Assembly: GCA_037074705.1 (NCBI GenBank)
Contig: CM073595.1
Coordinates: 51,393,639-51,457,638, forward strand
DNA length: 64,000 nucleotides
Reading direction: 5' to 3'
From: Zhengitettix transpicula
Lineage: Eukaryota > Arthropoda > Insecta > Orthoptera > Tetrigidae
The notes under the pieces were generated by a model. The model was not told where the DNA came from. It did no database searches and saw nothing but the letters and a program-made list of their open reading frames with translations. The translations under genes were made by a program, and so were the position numbers. The number at the start of each line of letters is the position of its first letter. Position 1 is the first letter of the stretch. This document shows positions 12,801 to 26,085 of this stretch, in pieces.

Positions 12801-15800
12801 ACTACTTTTATTTTTCTTCAGAAAATACATGGAAATTGACACTGTATTTCAAACTTTTTAAACTAGTTTCTTACAAGTAATTGTTGATTGTTTTCTATAT
12901 AAGAAGAGACTTGTTTTCAGGTACCGTATAATGTGAGTAGGGAGTTCCCAATGGATGTGCTGATATGGATAAATGGAAATGGCACAGTATTTTTGTATTT
13001 TTAACTAGTTCTCTACAATAAAGTCATTTTTTAATGAAAGGAGAACGTATAAAAATATAATTATGTATACTAATAAATATTTTTTTAGTATCGACAAATG
13101 CAAACGGTGAGTTCCCAAGCGATGAGCTGATCGACGGGATGTCCCTTATTCTGGCTGCAACACTATACCAACTTTACAAGCAGGATTGGGTCCTTTGTCC
13201 TCGTAGCTTTTCAGAAATGATAGGTCCCAGCACAAAAGCTGTTGGTTTTCAGATAATACACGTATTTCTGTATGATGACGTTTAAATGAGAGATGAAAAA
13301 GTTTCCTTCGTTTGCAGAGATGCGGCCTGAGTAAAAGCCAGAGTCCGAAACCTTTACAAATATTAAAATTGGAATAACGTCTAAATTACGACCGGTGTAG
13401 GTCAAGGCTTTTTCCAAACAGCGGACTGGGTAGAATCTAAAGGATTCAGACCTACAGTGAAATGAAAATGGTGTCTGGCATATGCCCACTAGATGAGTAA
13501 TGAGGCGTGATAGTGGCATTTCGTAATCCTCTGGGCAAGGCTGACGCTTGATACCCGGAGTCTGTGACATCCTAGCCGCAATCCATAGTTGATAATACTG
13601 TGGGTTCATGACACATTTCTGAGCTCGTCATGAGCGGAATGATCATGGTAATACGTGAGGAAGTGATGACGACACGTGTATCTCACACACGAATGGAATT
13701 AAACGGGAAAATTGGTCACATTTTACTTAACCCCTTTTCGCCAAATAACTTTCAAAATTAATATTTTCAATACCAATGCTATGATTATCATTTAGGATTG
13801 TTCCAAACATCGGATTGAAGGTCATTGTTTTTAAACTTTCGACTACCTAACTGTATTTTTGACGGAAGGCCGTGATATATCAAATAATTATCGATCAAAA
13901 TGAAACACGTAAAAAAATAGCGTAGTTATTCCTAGAAGTTCAATTTTAATTTACATAACCTTTACGGTGATATTTGGTTCTGAGTAAGCTGATCTACTAC
14001 CAGATGGATATTTCGGATAAGATTAAGCAATAAGCTTTGAAGGACATAACAATCTGGTTTATCGTTATCACAGGATCTGCTACTAGCCTCTTCAGCACAA
14101 GTCTTGTGTTTATCGAAAGTCTTGAATTGAACCATAGAATATAAAACAACTAAGAATTTGAATGTGAATGCTCAGTGGGGTTTTATTTTATTGTCGTGTT
14201 TCGTCAGCCTACAGAGTAACTTAGAAACAATTAAAAATTACGGCCAGAATGAATAACCAACGTATTAAATGCCAGAAATAGCTTTAAACAATCTGGTGAT
14301 TTCTGTATGTCATTGATAGAATTATTCAGTGAGCCAAAAATATTATAGACAACTCATCAAATTTATAAACATAAATCTTTCACGAAAATTAATGTTCATC
14401 ATTAAGATCAAATTAACAAAAATGGCTAGCCCGATATCCGTACTTAAAACCGAATTTTGTGGGTCGAAAGTGGAAAGGTGGCAACAGTGTGTGATGCTCT
14501 TTTATTCATTAGATATATTAATCTCAGCAAAGACTATAAATTCTCTCAGACTGCGTAATACATTGAAGTGTAAATTGTGAATGTTTTTACAGGTCATATA
14601 GGATATGGGTAAAGAAAAGTAAAATGGAGACAAAATTAAATCAGTAAAGACTACTCGAGAGCTTCCACAGACGACGAGCCCTGGAGATGTTATTAGATGA
14701 AAATTTCTTTGGATAAATCGTAATTCATATAATTTACTTTGATCGCTGTCTTCCTTTTGTATTCTTTCCATGAGATCATATGGCCTCATCTTAGGAAAGA
14801 TTGGAAAAATATAAATATCGGTTTCCGCAGTTTATTCTTTTTCTTTCCGGAACTGTTACGCTCACTACTGGAGACTGGACTGTTAAGGTTGGCGGCACTG
14901 GCAGGGATAAACTACCACCACCATCTTTCCTCGACAAAGCCAACGCCCTTCTTACGTTAAAGTTTGAGGCGAAGGCTAAAAGAGAGAGAGAGATTTTATT
15001 AATTCTATTAGTCTTTCGTTGAGGAAATAAGAAATGTCATAAATATTACAAATATTTACTAGTAACTATGGAATGCTGACACATACATTTTCTTGTTCAA
15101 TATATAGGTTCTACAGTAATTACAAATTAATTAGCAGCTTTAAATACAATTAAATATCAATGGAATTAAAGAGCACCGTATGCACTCAAATATATTTAAA
15201 TGGGAACTGAATTGATTTTTTTTTTGTTGGAGTGAATGTCGTCAGAGAGGAAGAAGCTACGTTTATCAAATTAAGTATAACTGGACTGTTGCAGATAATC
15301 CTAAGTGAGGATAAAATCTTATTAACAGTCTCCAATAAGATGTTTATCCAATTGGAAAGCTTTCGGCTATGTCATAATCATTCCACAAATCAGATTGGCA
15401 TAGGGAATTATAATCTTCATTTTCTTACGTTGTATAATTCTGGCACTGATATAGGTACTTGTGCTAGTTTTGGATAATTAAAGTGGATTGATAATGTGCC
15501 ATTCCCTTTACCTTCCCCCCCCCCCGCTATTGCATTTATTTAATAAAATTAATCAATTATTATTTTCTCTTATCAGCATTCCACAGCATTATCTATATTT
15601 ACGAGTGTTTCGTATGAACCAGCATATTGAGTAACTATTGAAGATAAATTTATTCGTTATCACTGTTATAGATTTAATGGAAATATCTTGAACTAAAACC
15701 TTTAATGTATCTATTCTTAACAACCTGTGAGTTGACGCATTGATACAATTTTTACCGATTTAGTGACAGTTTAATCAATAATCTGTAACTCAAATCCATG

Positions 15801-18800
15801 AACTAGAAGTCGGACAAAATTTATAGCTCTGTAACATACCTCTGGTTTAAGTTAAGGGGGAAACAACAGCACGGAGGAAGTAATTTAGACTTTTCGTTTA
15901 ATAAATGAAGGACAAATTAAAAAGATTCTGGACACTTATTTACGAACGAGGAAAATGTCTTCTGATGTTAATCGAAGAACACTGAACTCAAGTACACAGA
16001 TAAAATAACAGTATGCAATCACAGGCTACGTGATGGAAGGTATATTCTATTAACAGTGTTATAAACAATTGTCATCGACTCACTTTCAGAACATGTGATA
16101 TATTTTCTCATTTAACGGTGACATAATTTTTTCGTTTCTCGAAACACGAAATATTTAATTTTCTAACCATCCGATAAAAGGTTGTTGTATTTTACTATTA
16201 ATATAATAAATGATAAAACCCTTAAATCACACTGACATATGAAATTCATTTTAATGTAATTTACATTAAAATGTCAGAAGCTTTCGGGTATATAACTATA
16301 TTCATCTATAAAATTATTAAGTACATCATTAGATTAAATTTTTTGTATACCAATGTTAATACATTATGTCCCAGAGATTTAATTACATTTTGCATATCTG
16401 ATAATTTAATTAAAATATTTTTACTTATCTCCAGGAGTCGCAGAGTTTAATTCTGGCATTAACCATGGCGATTAATGATATTTTATGTTCCTCCGCGTGG
16501 AGATGGACGTGATTAACAAAAGGTTACCCTGTTAGGTTACCTGGTAATTTTTTTATATTTTCTTAGTGTACAAGCCATATTTTGGCCTGTATATAGTTAA
16601 AGGTTGTATTTATTTCCTCCTTTAAGGTACCGGGAGTATTTTTATGAAGTTAGCGAGTATTTTTTTACTGTTTTGATTCTTTAGACACTTTTATTTTATA
16701 TAGTAGGAAAATTCCCGAATACTGTCGATCAACATCCTGGTTTATTTGAAGTTAGATGCCGAGGGGTTAGGTCGGGGAGGGGACCGTAAATGGGTAAATG
16801 TTCCAAACACTGACGCTATTGATGCTGAACTGTTTACCATGAGGTTAGGGTAAAATCAATTCCTACTCCGGGTTAATTTAAATAAATACCCGGGCAACAG
16901 CGTGCACTCAACTAGTTTACAATAAATTTGAAATTCTAACATCGTAAAGATTGTTTAGTGTATAATTTACCTACTTAATTACCTCACAATATTCTTGAAT
17001 AGCTTTTTTGATGGCTTTGCATACTTCTGGTACAATTTCGGAAATTACTTGATTTGATATTTTATACTGCTATTTCGTGCAGCTAAATATCGGAGAATGG
17101 CCGTCAATCCGACTGGTGGCTGAAAGGAAGATTGAATCTTTTTTAAAAAAATTTAGGAACTACCGAATGAAGTTCTTCGAAGCCACTCGCTGCAAGTCTG
17201 AGGAAGTTGCGAGTTTCCATCATTTAATTTTAATTCTAACATTAATTTGTCGCCATTGATTCTCCCATCTTTTAAAGTTCCCTCTGCCGCCATATTATTG
17301 GAATAGGCAGCTATTACAATGAAAGCACCACTTTCAATGTCTACGTTCAACTTGACCGATTTTGGTGTGACAACATGTATATACATGTTTGTTGTATCTC
17401 AATCAATTGTTGGAAACACGTTGATGAATCCAACAACAATTTGTATCCCAGTGTGGACTAACTCAGTCTTCCTTCCGCCCGAAGATGAACACAGATACTT
17501 TCGTAAGTTGAATTAAATATATTATAATTATCAATATTTTCATGTCGTGCTTTATTAATCGAAATGCTTGAGCCAAACTTTCCCACTCCAGTCTGCTTCG
17601 GGGAAATTAAAAATCTATTGTGTTCTTCATATTGCATAGGGTTGCAGGAAACGTAAGAAGTACCTTGATTCCAAAAAAGGAATCGTATTTCTCCTTCAGC
17701 ACTTCGCTACAAGGACCGAGGTCAGTCCATACATGGAGATATAGAAGAACCGCTCGAATGACGCTAAGAAGCCGATGAACAGTTTCCATTCGCTTTGTGG
17801 CCACATTAAACTTTATAACGATTTGAAGATTTCCTATCAATTGAATCTTGTTCCTCTTTTTCATCTGATCTGTTGAGGAACGAAGTCGCTGGTCGTATCG
17901 TACAGTGTTCCCGATTTTAAAAGACTATTTTAAAAAATGTCCACAGAAAGATCTGGAAGCCTTGGACAAGGGCTGGGAAATACATTTATTAAATAATAAA
18001 TTAAATTAATAGCTTTAAATTCACTTATATGATGCCGCTTCAGTTACAAATATTTCTGAATGGGATTCACATTCACTGTTTCTCGTGGTTGGGGTAAGAT
18101 ACTGATTTATGTGGTGTGGTATTTTACTAATGAAATATATGATTTTAAGTTCAAACAACTATAAAGTGGCTTGATCGCTCAGATAACCTTCAGCTTTGTT
18201 GACGCTCTGGACCTGATCCTCCGCCTGATCCACTAATATTTTTTTAAAGGTGTAATATTTGAGGATAGAAGGAGATAAAACCGAATGGAATGGTGCGTCA
18301 GTACATTATTTATCTGTCACGCACAGAAAACTAGCGTCACTTTGAGATCAGTTCAGTTGGTGTCCAACACCTTGCGAAGATTTACACAGAAGAATTTATC
18401 ACGATTGAAAGTTGAAGCCGACAAAAGTTCTGTGCCAATTTAATTCATTCTTACCCGAAAGATTCGTCTTTGTCTGTGTCCTCAGACTTTGGAGTTCCTA
18501 GGGTTGTGGTGTGTGTGGGTTAGAAGGACAATGGCCGTTGTCTTATAGCGTCGGCTGAGAAGGGAATTTGTCTGTCTCTATGGATTTAGGGTATTATACA
18601 TTTCCGGGAACGGAGGCTTTCAACTTCCTTCTCTGCTTTTCTTGCCTTTTCCCTTTCTCATGTTCGTCACACATTTCCAACTTCCCTATTTGTATTATGT
18701 CTGCATCCTTCCTCTTTTATAATCGTCAACTTCTTCATCAGAATAAAACTACACGACTTGTAATTAAACTTTTTTTTTGACAAACGTTGTGAAATGTATC

Positions 18801-18909
18801 GTAAGCAAATCGTTTTCGTCCTTGATTGTATACAACTCCCGAAAACGTAATTTGTTTTTAATTTAAGCTATATTGACTCGTGTATCATTACCAGACAGTA
18901 GATAGCATA

Positions 18910-18910
<1 letters not shown>
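12801..18910. other. Gene-poor intergenic stretch
   Basis: I see no recognisable gene. The longest open frame (minus strand 13609-13211, 132 codons) has no motif I can name, no RBS-like or splice context, and sits in a locally less AT-rich patch that may be old transposon sequence. A poly(C) run lies near 15516. A short palindrome around 16250-16270 (CATTTTAATGTAA / TTACATTAAAATG) is present. Other open frames are short and unlike known families. Confidence 0.4.

Positions 18911-18911
<1 letters not shown>

Positions 18912-18956
<45 letters not shown>
18912..18956. repeat. (GA)n microsatellite
   Basis: About twenty-two uninterrupted GA units. Confidence 0.95.
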
Positions 18957-18959
<3 letters not shown>

Positions 18960-21500
18960 CTTATCTTATCTCGCTTTGACGAGTTGGAATATTTCTGCAC
19001 AGGATAATTTAGACGATTGCTTGATGAAACTGTACAGACGAACATGCGTGACGGATTAGGCAGATAAGATAATTATTTAATATGTTCCCATGCTCATGTT
19101 CCCACGAAAATTTATAGGTCACTGTATGTCAGACAGAAAAACTACGGCGGCTCTCTTCCTAAAAAAAATTGAATTTCATTATTTCGGCAATTAAAGGCAA
19201 GGCGAAGAGAAAAATTTAATTATTCACAGAAATTAATTCCCATAAAACGTCATGTTCTGTGACAATTTTCGGATGAATTGAGACCGATAACACATCCAGG
19301 AAGTTCTGTTGAGATGCTATTTTAATTCTGTAGTAGAGCTTGGAAGCAAGTGAGCCACGGCATTGAGGAAAAGTTTCTTTTGGGAATATTTCTAATTCGA
19401 AGTCTTAGCAATTGACTATATACTTCGGGGTGAGATAATTGTTATTTACAATGCCCTGTGTTCAAAAATTAACTCCCAATTTGTTGAATACGTTATACAA
19501 TGAATAATAGAAATTGTTCCGGATTCGTTGGCAGTCTCTCGAAAAATTAAATAAATTATGAGGATACAAATTTTTCGAGACGAAATATAGTTTTTTTTAA
19601 AAGCAACAGGCTACATGAGGGTAATCCACATGATGGAAACTCCCCTTTAATAGCATAGGAAGGGATTTTAAAAGGGGGGATGCGGAAAAGGTAGAGGAAG
19701 GTAGCGAAGGGTTAGCTAGGGCGCCCGGGTTGTAGTTTAAGGATCCTACCCGGCATTTGCCTAAAAGGGATGCAGGACAAACCCTAGAAATGTTCATCAG
19801 GTAGGTCGGACAGTAAAAAGCTTGTCCCACGCCCTTACAATGGCGGGAGAGGGGACGCAGCCTGGACCAGTTTATGAGGCAGCTAGCCGACTGTTACAAT
19901 GGGAATAGCGGAGAACTCTTACTGTATGTCCAAGGTCTGTGACCCTGGAACATCCGCCTCTCAAAACCAGGCCGAGGTGCCTCGGCTTGTGGGAACCTTA
20001 GTTCTAAAAACCAGATAGAGAAGAAGGCATCCTCAAAGGTAGGCTCAGCCAGATCTCTCTGGGAAGGTTCACCTGCGAGAGAACAGCCCCCGCAAGCTTC
20101 CTATGACGAAATATATTCATTGGGAATATAAATATATTTTATTCATAACATAAATTGACTGAATGTAATTTATCTTATTTAAAAGATAACCATTTACAGA
20201 GACAATAGTATTTATTTTAAACCTTTATAGTCCGTTGCATTCGGCCGAGGCTGTAAATATCCTTTATATTCGTACTGTCAATTCATATTATGAATTCAAC
20301 AAGTAGTGAACTGAAATGGCCACAAAATTTTTTTTTCAAACAATTAACTAAGATAATGAACACGGCGTGGTGAGAGGCCGGAAGCTACAGATTGAAAATA
20401 AATCTATTGCGTCCACAAATGGTTATTGTATATATAAGATAAAAATATATTCCAGTCGTCGAAAAGCGCAAATTGGAATGGCTCTTATGAAGAAAAAGTT
20501 ACGTCTGTAATTATTCCGCGTTGCTATTCATTACGTGCAGCTTGATCACGATAGAAGGTTTTCTTCTCCAAGGTTGATAATCTCAAGATAACTGGCTATG
20601 TTACATAATACGCTACACATGTAAAGTTACGAAACTGCAGTACATTTTTAAAGAATTGGAGCGTTATTCACAAACCAGCAGAACCACAGAAACGAATTGT
20701 TCTTTATTGAAGTAATGGGTTGGTGTTCGAATTTTAGATATATCTAAATACGAAATGAATCTGATTTATACACGCCGTTACGAGCCGAGTTCAGAATATA
20801 TCAAATCAGCTATTATTATTTTTTGGATCATGTTTTACGACGAAGGTATTTTTTTTGCGTGTATAAACATAACATGCAGGACATGATATAGTTTTCCTTT
20901 CTGAATTCTTATAACTTGGGCGAAGAATCCACTCGTCCTGTGAATCACTATCATACTCAGAGTAATAATTTTTTTTATTCCAATTCTATTCTCTATTATT
21001 TAAGTAGACCAAAAATTGTATTGTGTATTGTATTGTGGCATGATTCATTCATGCGTTTCTCTTAATTAATTTTGACAATAGTCCGGAAATATGTCGGTTA
21101 TGACTATTCCGCCGCAGAATGTCGTCGACGGACTTTCCTTTTAATGACACACCCGGAAATTACTGTTACCTGTAGCTATTTCAGTAATTTCAGGCACCGT
21201 TCGGAACTGATAATCTTGCCGATTTCAGCTCAAGGTTATTTCTGTATAATAAGTGAAAGAATGAGTTTTATGTTATGGAGGAGAAATTTATAATATGTTC
21301 TGTTACCGTAGAAACAGAATAGATAATATTCATAGTCAACCTGATGAGAATACGATTAAGTACGGAAACGTTGTTTAGATTGATTGCGTATAATTGTTAA
21401 AGTGAACATTAAATATATATTATCAATTAGCTTTTGGTAAGTTTTACTGAACACTTCACTTCATTATCCCTTATTCAGAAATGAGTTTCAAATAGACACT
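18957..21500. other. Gene-free stretch containing a GC-rich island at about 19600-20100
   Basis: Most of this is ordinary AT-rich sequence with no supported gene. At about 19600-20100 the composition shifts to roughly balanced GC, with poly(G) patches and segments such as GGCGCCCGGG and GGCCGAGGTGCCTCGGC. The edges are abrupt. The shift suggests an inserted element, possibly a retroelement untranslated leader, but no coding motif identifies it. Confidence 0.35.
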
Positions 21501-21724
21501 AAATTTTCTTACAGAAATGACGCTTTCAACAGCCTATTTAGGAAAGAGCGCTTGTTAAAATCTGTTCTTCTCCGCTCGCACTTAATTATAAAAATTTGAT
21601 CCGTTCTTCCGTAATGGGTTGGCTCTCGCTTCCTAAATCGAATTTCCTGTCTGATAAAATCTTTAAAAAGTACACTCAGTCTAGGTCGTTTCCTCATTCT
21701 CTTTAGGGCATTTATTTTCCGCAC
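21500..21724 (-). pseudogene. C-terminal tail of a non-LTR retrotransposon ORF2 (fragment)
   Basis: The minus-strand frame 21724-21509 reads RMRKRPRLSVLFKDF, then REPTHYGRTDQIFIIKCERRRTDFNKRSFLNR split over two stretches. This matches in layout the region after the reverse transcriptase thumb of CR1/Jockey-type ORF2 proteins, where a basic RRQRTD.GK.SFLNR signature precedes the stop. No RT core is adjacent, so it is a 5'-truncated, decayed copy. Confidence 0.6.
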
Positions 21725-22412
21725 TTTTTCAAAGAATTTGGTTTCATTTTTACTGTACGTATCTCAACACATACGATTTTTATTTGAACTTCTCTCTTTC
21801 TGATCATACAGTTCCCAACATCAAGGCGAAAAATTCACTTCCTTTTTCTTCCAAAAGAAACATTTACAGTTTCCACATCTATCTTGTGTTTTAGACTTGA
21901 CTGCAGACGAATTTTGTTACTGCTGATTGTCACTATTAATTTTAAGTTAACTTGGATTGGCTCATTTACTTCTTGTTTCTAGATCGTCTTCAATGTTCTT
22001 CACATCCTCGCCGGTCTTCACTTCTCTATATAATATACATAGAGAAGCGTGCGAAAAGTCTCTTCAAAATTTATATTAGTGAATTGATCGGCTATAAATT
22101 AAAATAAATAAAAAAAACTGAATTAATGTTTTAAAATTAAAAAGTATTAGAATTCGCGACTTATTTCACACCCTCGTCTACAGACTCTACGGAACACAAC
22201 TTGATCCAATTAAAAGATTTTTCAAAACTATGTTTACATATTTACTCCCAATGGGTTTTTTCAGTCGCCAATTAATAAAATAAAATTTTTAATAAATTCC
22301 TCCATAAATTTTATATTAGGTTATTATACAAGTTTTAATTTAACGTCTGTTTTTGAATTAATAAAACAATTTATGAACTTATACAGACACACTATATTTT
22401 TTATTTATATGG

Positions 22413-22452
22413 TAACGACGTTTCGATACCTATTTGTATCTTCTTCAGGTAT
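22413..22452 (-). ncRNA. Hammerhead ribozyme-like motif A
   Basis: On the minus strand CTGAAGA (22448-22442) and GAAA (22424-22421) flank stem II GATAC / GTATC, closed by an AAATAG loop. After GAAA comes CGTC, so a two-pair stem III (AC/GT) and a GTC cleavage triplet can be drawn. Stem II plus its CAAATAG loop resemble the well-known Schistosoma satellite hammerhead. Stem I is weak as read, which is the main doubt. Confidence 0.55.
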
Positions 22453-22532
22453 TTTCCAAATCAATATAATAAACTAGCTCATAAAATATTAATTTTATGT
22501 ATAGAGACACTTTTTATTTTTTATTTATATTG

Positions 22533-22572
22533 TAACGTCGTTTCGATACCTATTTGTATCTTCTTCAGGTAT
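22533..22572 (-). ncRNA. Hammerhead ribozyme-like motif B (altered cleavage site)
   Basis: This is a direct copy of motif A with identical CTGAAGA (22568-22562), stem II and GAAA (22544-22541). The base run after GAAA is CGAC instead of CGTC, which removes the expected GTC triplet. It is likely a non-cleaving relative. Confidence 0.4.
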
Positions 22573-22660
22573 TTTCAAAAACTAATAATTTTGTTGTGCC
22601 AGTTTATTATATTGTGCCAGTTTATTACATTCATTATATTATATTATATTGATTTGGAAA

Positions 22661-22702
22661 ATACCTGAAGAAGATGCAAATAGGTATCGAAACTTTGTTA
22701 CA
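22661..22702 (+). ncRNA. Hammerhead ribozyme-like motif C (inverted copy)
   Basis: The plus-strand copy has CTGAAGA at 22665-22671 and GAAA at 22689-22692. Stem II reads GATGC / GTATC, replacing one A-T pair of the sister copies by a G-T wobble, so pairing is kept. Downstream CTTT replaces CGTC, so the cleavage region looks damaged. Confidence 0.45.
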
Positions 22703-22727
22703 GTATAAATAAAAATAAAGTGTCTAA

Positions 22728-24429
22728 ATAATGTCATTAATTGTTTATATTTATTATAATTAAGCCATTGGTAAATATCATTCATGATATACGTTTTTTT
22801 ACGTGTTGAAAACAACAATTCAAATGAGTACGCGATTCTATAACTCTCAATATTCTCTCGAATTACGTGTTTATTTGTCTGTTAAAATAGAAAATGCGTA
22901 AAACACTATTATTTTTTATATAATATTTCGCGTCGATGAAGCTTTGGTACTGTTTCGAATTTTTTTAATTTATTTTGTTATTACGTAGTCATGACCTTTT
23001 TTTCTTATTCGAGAGAGTATCGTCGACTTTACAGAACTGAAGGTCGTTTTTGGTTGTGACGCTGGCGGACTTTTGACCGTGCCAAATGAGGCCATGTGTT
23101 GCTGTCTGCGAGGTAATAAAATACTCTAACTGGACGAGGAAACGTTAAATACATTCCAGGGAGAGGCTGTTCTTAAGTATTCCTGTTAAAGGAAAGTTCC
23201 GTCAAGTGGATTTATCGTGGAGGATTCGTCATCGGTGGACTCACTGCTGATATAAAAAAGCGACTTCATAAAAAGGATCGCAAAAGAATCCATTTCAGTA
23301 AATCGATAAAGAACGTGCGCTTGCCTCACTTATTTTAATGTTCAGAGTGACTCACTTCGGTGAATAATCCGCATTCCTGACTTATCGTCTGAGTCTGCTC
23401 AAGTTACGTATCTTAAATTTATTCTACGGTTGATTTTTTAACTTTTCATTCTTAACAAAATGTTGATAAACTAAATTCTTGATCCGTTGCACCATTACAA
23501 ATTTACTGGAACAGTTGCCGCACCTCGTCAGTGAGTCACAAAAACGGCGACAGACTAAACTTCTCAATAGTTATAGTATAAAGAAAATATGCTGACGATG
23601 ATGCACACATAAAGAAGTCGAAATTATTTCATCGTTAATTAAATTATTCCCTTCCAACTCGATCCAATTGCACTCTGTGATATTTTAACAGCGTGGTCAA
23701 AACTCAAAAAGAAATTATCGCAAGAGTCGAACCAGTCAGATAACTTAAGCTCATGTTAGCTAAAGAAGAGGTGGGGGAACACAAAACAATTAAGACGAAC
23801 AAAAAAAATATTTTCTTATAATTAGTGTGAGACGGTTCGTACAGATTAAAAAATTTTCACTTAGCGTAATTGGCGGTCATAATGAGTTTTTTTTATATAA
23901 TACATTACAATAGCTTAAATCTAATTAAAAGAAATGGTAGTACACAAGTTACACTCTAGTTTCCTTACTCGGTTTTGAACCTTGGACTGTAAATAGCCCA
24001 CTGGATTTTACTCACAGTGCGAGTTTAGATAGTAATTTTCTTGGGCGGGGGGGCAGAGCAGATCGAGCAGGAAGAGAGTTGTCAGACTATAAGAACCCTG
24101 AAATTACAGATTGCGATGAGGTTCCGATCTGGGATCCACGAGATAGAAAACGATCAAGAAGACCGCATTGCGTGGGGGAAGGGGTGTTAAGAAACTGACT
24201 GAAGGAAGGAGCTTGAGAGAAATGGAATACAATTCTAATTTAATCTTCTGAAACCGGTGTTACAGCCCCTTTGTGAGCTTTAGACTCCTTCCATCTTGAG
24301 TCTCTATCCATCATGCCTTGTAGGTCCTTCAAAGCTCCATCTAGCCACCGTAGCATGGGTCTTCATTTTCTTCCACTACCTTCTGGCTGTGTCCTAGACA
24401 TTTAAGCACACAAATTATTATAGCATGCT
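22728..24429. other. Gene-free stretch
   Basis: No supported gene or repeat family. A moderately GC-richer patch at about 23000-23400 and a poly(G) run near 24045 are the only compositional changes. Confidence 0.35.
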
Positions 24430-24725
24430 TTTCATACAGTTATATAGCTCATACGTTCTCTAAGGGAAAGAGAATTTAGACTTAATCTGAACTCTCTAGT
24501 GAACTCTCTGTTATAAAATAACGTAAAATGGTAACATTCCTTATATCCTTAGTTAAATAGTGAGTTAATCTCTATTTTCAGATATATTTCCACTAATCTT
24601 CTTTTCTTGGCTGTGCAATATTAATTATTTGTTTTACTTTTTCAAAATTAACCTTTAATCAATTTAAATCTATATACATGTATTTATAGTTGAAATAATG
24701 TCCCTGAACCTAGCTTATATTTTAA
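24430..24725 (+). mobile_element. 3' UTR-like tail of a LINE family, shared with 59305-59610
   Basis: This segment matches, in the opposite orientation, the DNA directly downstream of the ORF2 fragment at 59690-60180. Shared blocks include AATTTAGACTTAATCT, ACTCTCTAGTGAA, AATGGTAACATTCCTT, TTTTTCAAAATTAACCTTTA and ATACATGTATTTATAGTT. Here no coding part is left, so it is a strongly 5'-truncated insertion. Confidence 0.65.
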
Positions 24726-25375
24726 AATAATTCTATAAATTTACTCTGATTTCTTTTGTTGTATCTTCTTTTATTTAATTTGTAATTAAATTGTAATTTC
24801 ATGCGTCTACCACTGGGCAAACTGCCCATTTGTAGATTAAATAAATACATAGACATATGGCACAGCTTGGGCCATAAATTTTCCTCAGGATCTTCCTTCC
24901 AAATTATTTATGTAGAAATTAAACACAGAAAAGGTAAAAAAAAGTTATTACAGCCTCAAAACGTTAATGACGTCAAAAAGAAATTATCTAATTTCATTAG
25001 ATCCTCCTCTAACATTAGGCCGGGCCGTCCACCATTTTTAATCTTGTCTTATACTCGTGGATGAAGCAAACACATGTCGGGTTGTAAAGCATAAAATGCT
25101 TTAAGATTGAAAACTATGCTATAACATTCGTAACTTTTAGATTATTTAGGCAAGATTGCGTTGGAGTACAGAAATATTTTTTTAATAATTTTTTTATCTC
25201 CGATAACGATTAATATTTCATAAGAAAACCAAAATAATAAGTCAAAATTTGGTGATTCGTTGTTTGCAAATTTTAAAGATTTAAATTAAATTAATAATCG
25301 TAAAAGAAGGAATTAAAATATGCATGACGTATGGTAAACAAAATAAACTTTTAATTTTTTAAATAAAGGGATTAA
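24726..25375. other. Gene-free stretch
   Basis: AT-rich. An open frame at 24801-25064 on the plus strand has no recognisable motif and is not annotated as a gene. Confidence 0.35.
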
Positions 25376-26076
25376 AGACATCTCGAAAAATAAAGGTATT
25401 TATTTTCAATTACAACGGAGTTACAAATTACAAAGAAATTGATTACAGCGGGTATTACAATTACAAAATCAGATTTATTTTAATTTCTGTTTTTTTTTAC
25501 AGCAGACTTGGTTTCAAAAGATACAATGTATTTTTGTTTATTATTTCCATGCTGACCAATACTACGCACTGTCACACAAATTATTATTTCCTTCAACTGC
25601 AATATTCCTATATATTTACACCAAGTAAAAAATGTTTTCACAAATTGTCTGTAATTATATTGCATTTCACTGATTTGTGACCTGAAGTGTTTTTCAGTTA
25701 TCCCAAACATATTTGTTTGCGTTAGCAGAACTAGATTAAATATGGCGGACGGTCCAGCTCGTATTAGAGGGGCCTTAAATTTGATTTGATAGTCCATGAT
25801 TACAATACATACGTTTATCATTTATACTTGATTGAAAGATTACAGTTGATATAAATATATAAATATTTTACTCGTATAGACGTATGTTATTTTTATGGCT
25901 ATTACTGGTAGGTGTACATAGTATTTTTTTTTATTATGTACGTATAAACATAAAAGCAATTTTATTATTTTAGTGTAAAATTACGTAAATAAAAGTTTTT
26001 TCTTAAATTCTTTTTAGTATAGGTAATCAGGGAACGAAAGCTCGCATACAACATATGGTTATTTACTTCAAAATTT
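25376..26076. repeat. Tandem duplication, copy 1
   Basis: This matches the next 680 bp (26086-26765) along almost its whole length, with a constant offset of about 715 bp near the left end. Both copies start close to AAAAATAAAGGTATTTATTT. Copy 1 has an extra block of about 17 bp near 25745 (around GCGGACGGTCCAGCTCG). A minus-strand open frame of 113 codons (25821-25480) has no recognised motif; small differences between copies do not look like protein-level constraint. Confidence 0.85.
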
Positions 26077-26085
26077 AAATTTAAG

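Larger units (their letters stand above)
22385..22727. mobile_element. Foldback repeat with three hammerhead-like modules
   Basis: Segments at 22390-22478 and 22630-22727 are inverted copies sharing GTTTCGATACCTATTTG-type sequence and a CCAAATCAATATAAT flank. A third copy at 22504-22585 repeats the first in direct orientation. Each copy carries a hammerhead-like core, listed separately. There is no coding capacity. The modules recall the hammerhead-bearing pseudo-LTRs of Penelope-like elements, but no RT or GIY-YIG domain lies nearby. Confidence 0.65.

Noticed and set aside
13211..13609. 132-codon minus-strand open frame as a gene
   Set aside because: No recognised motif, splice context or neighbouring exon; length is possible by chance or from old transposon DNA.
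17077..17864. Open frames around 17.1-17.9 kb
   Set aside because: Short, overlapping on both strands and without motifs or consistent splice sites.
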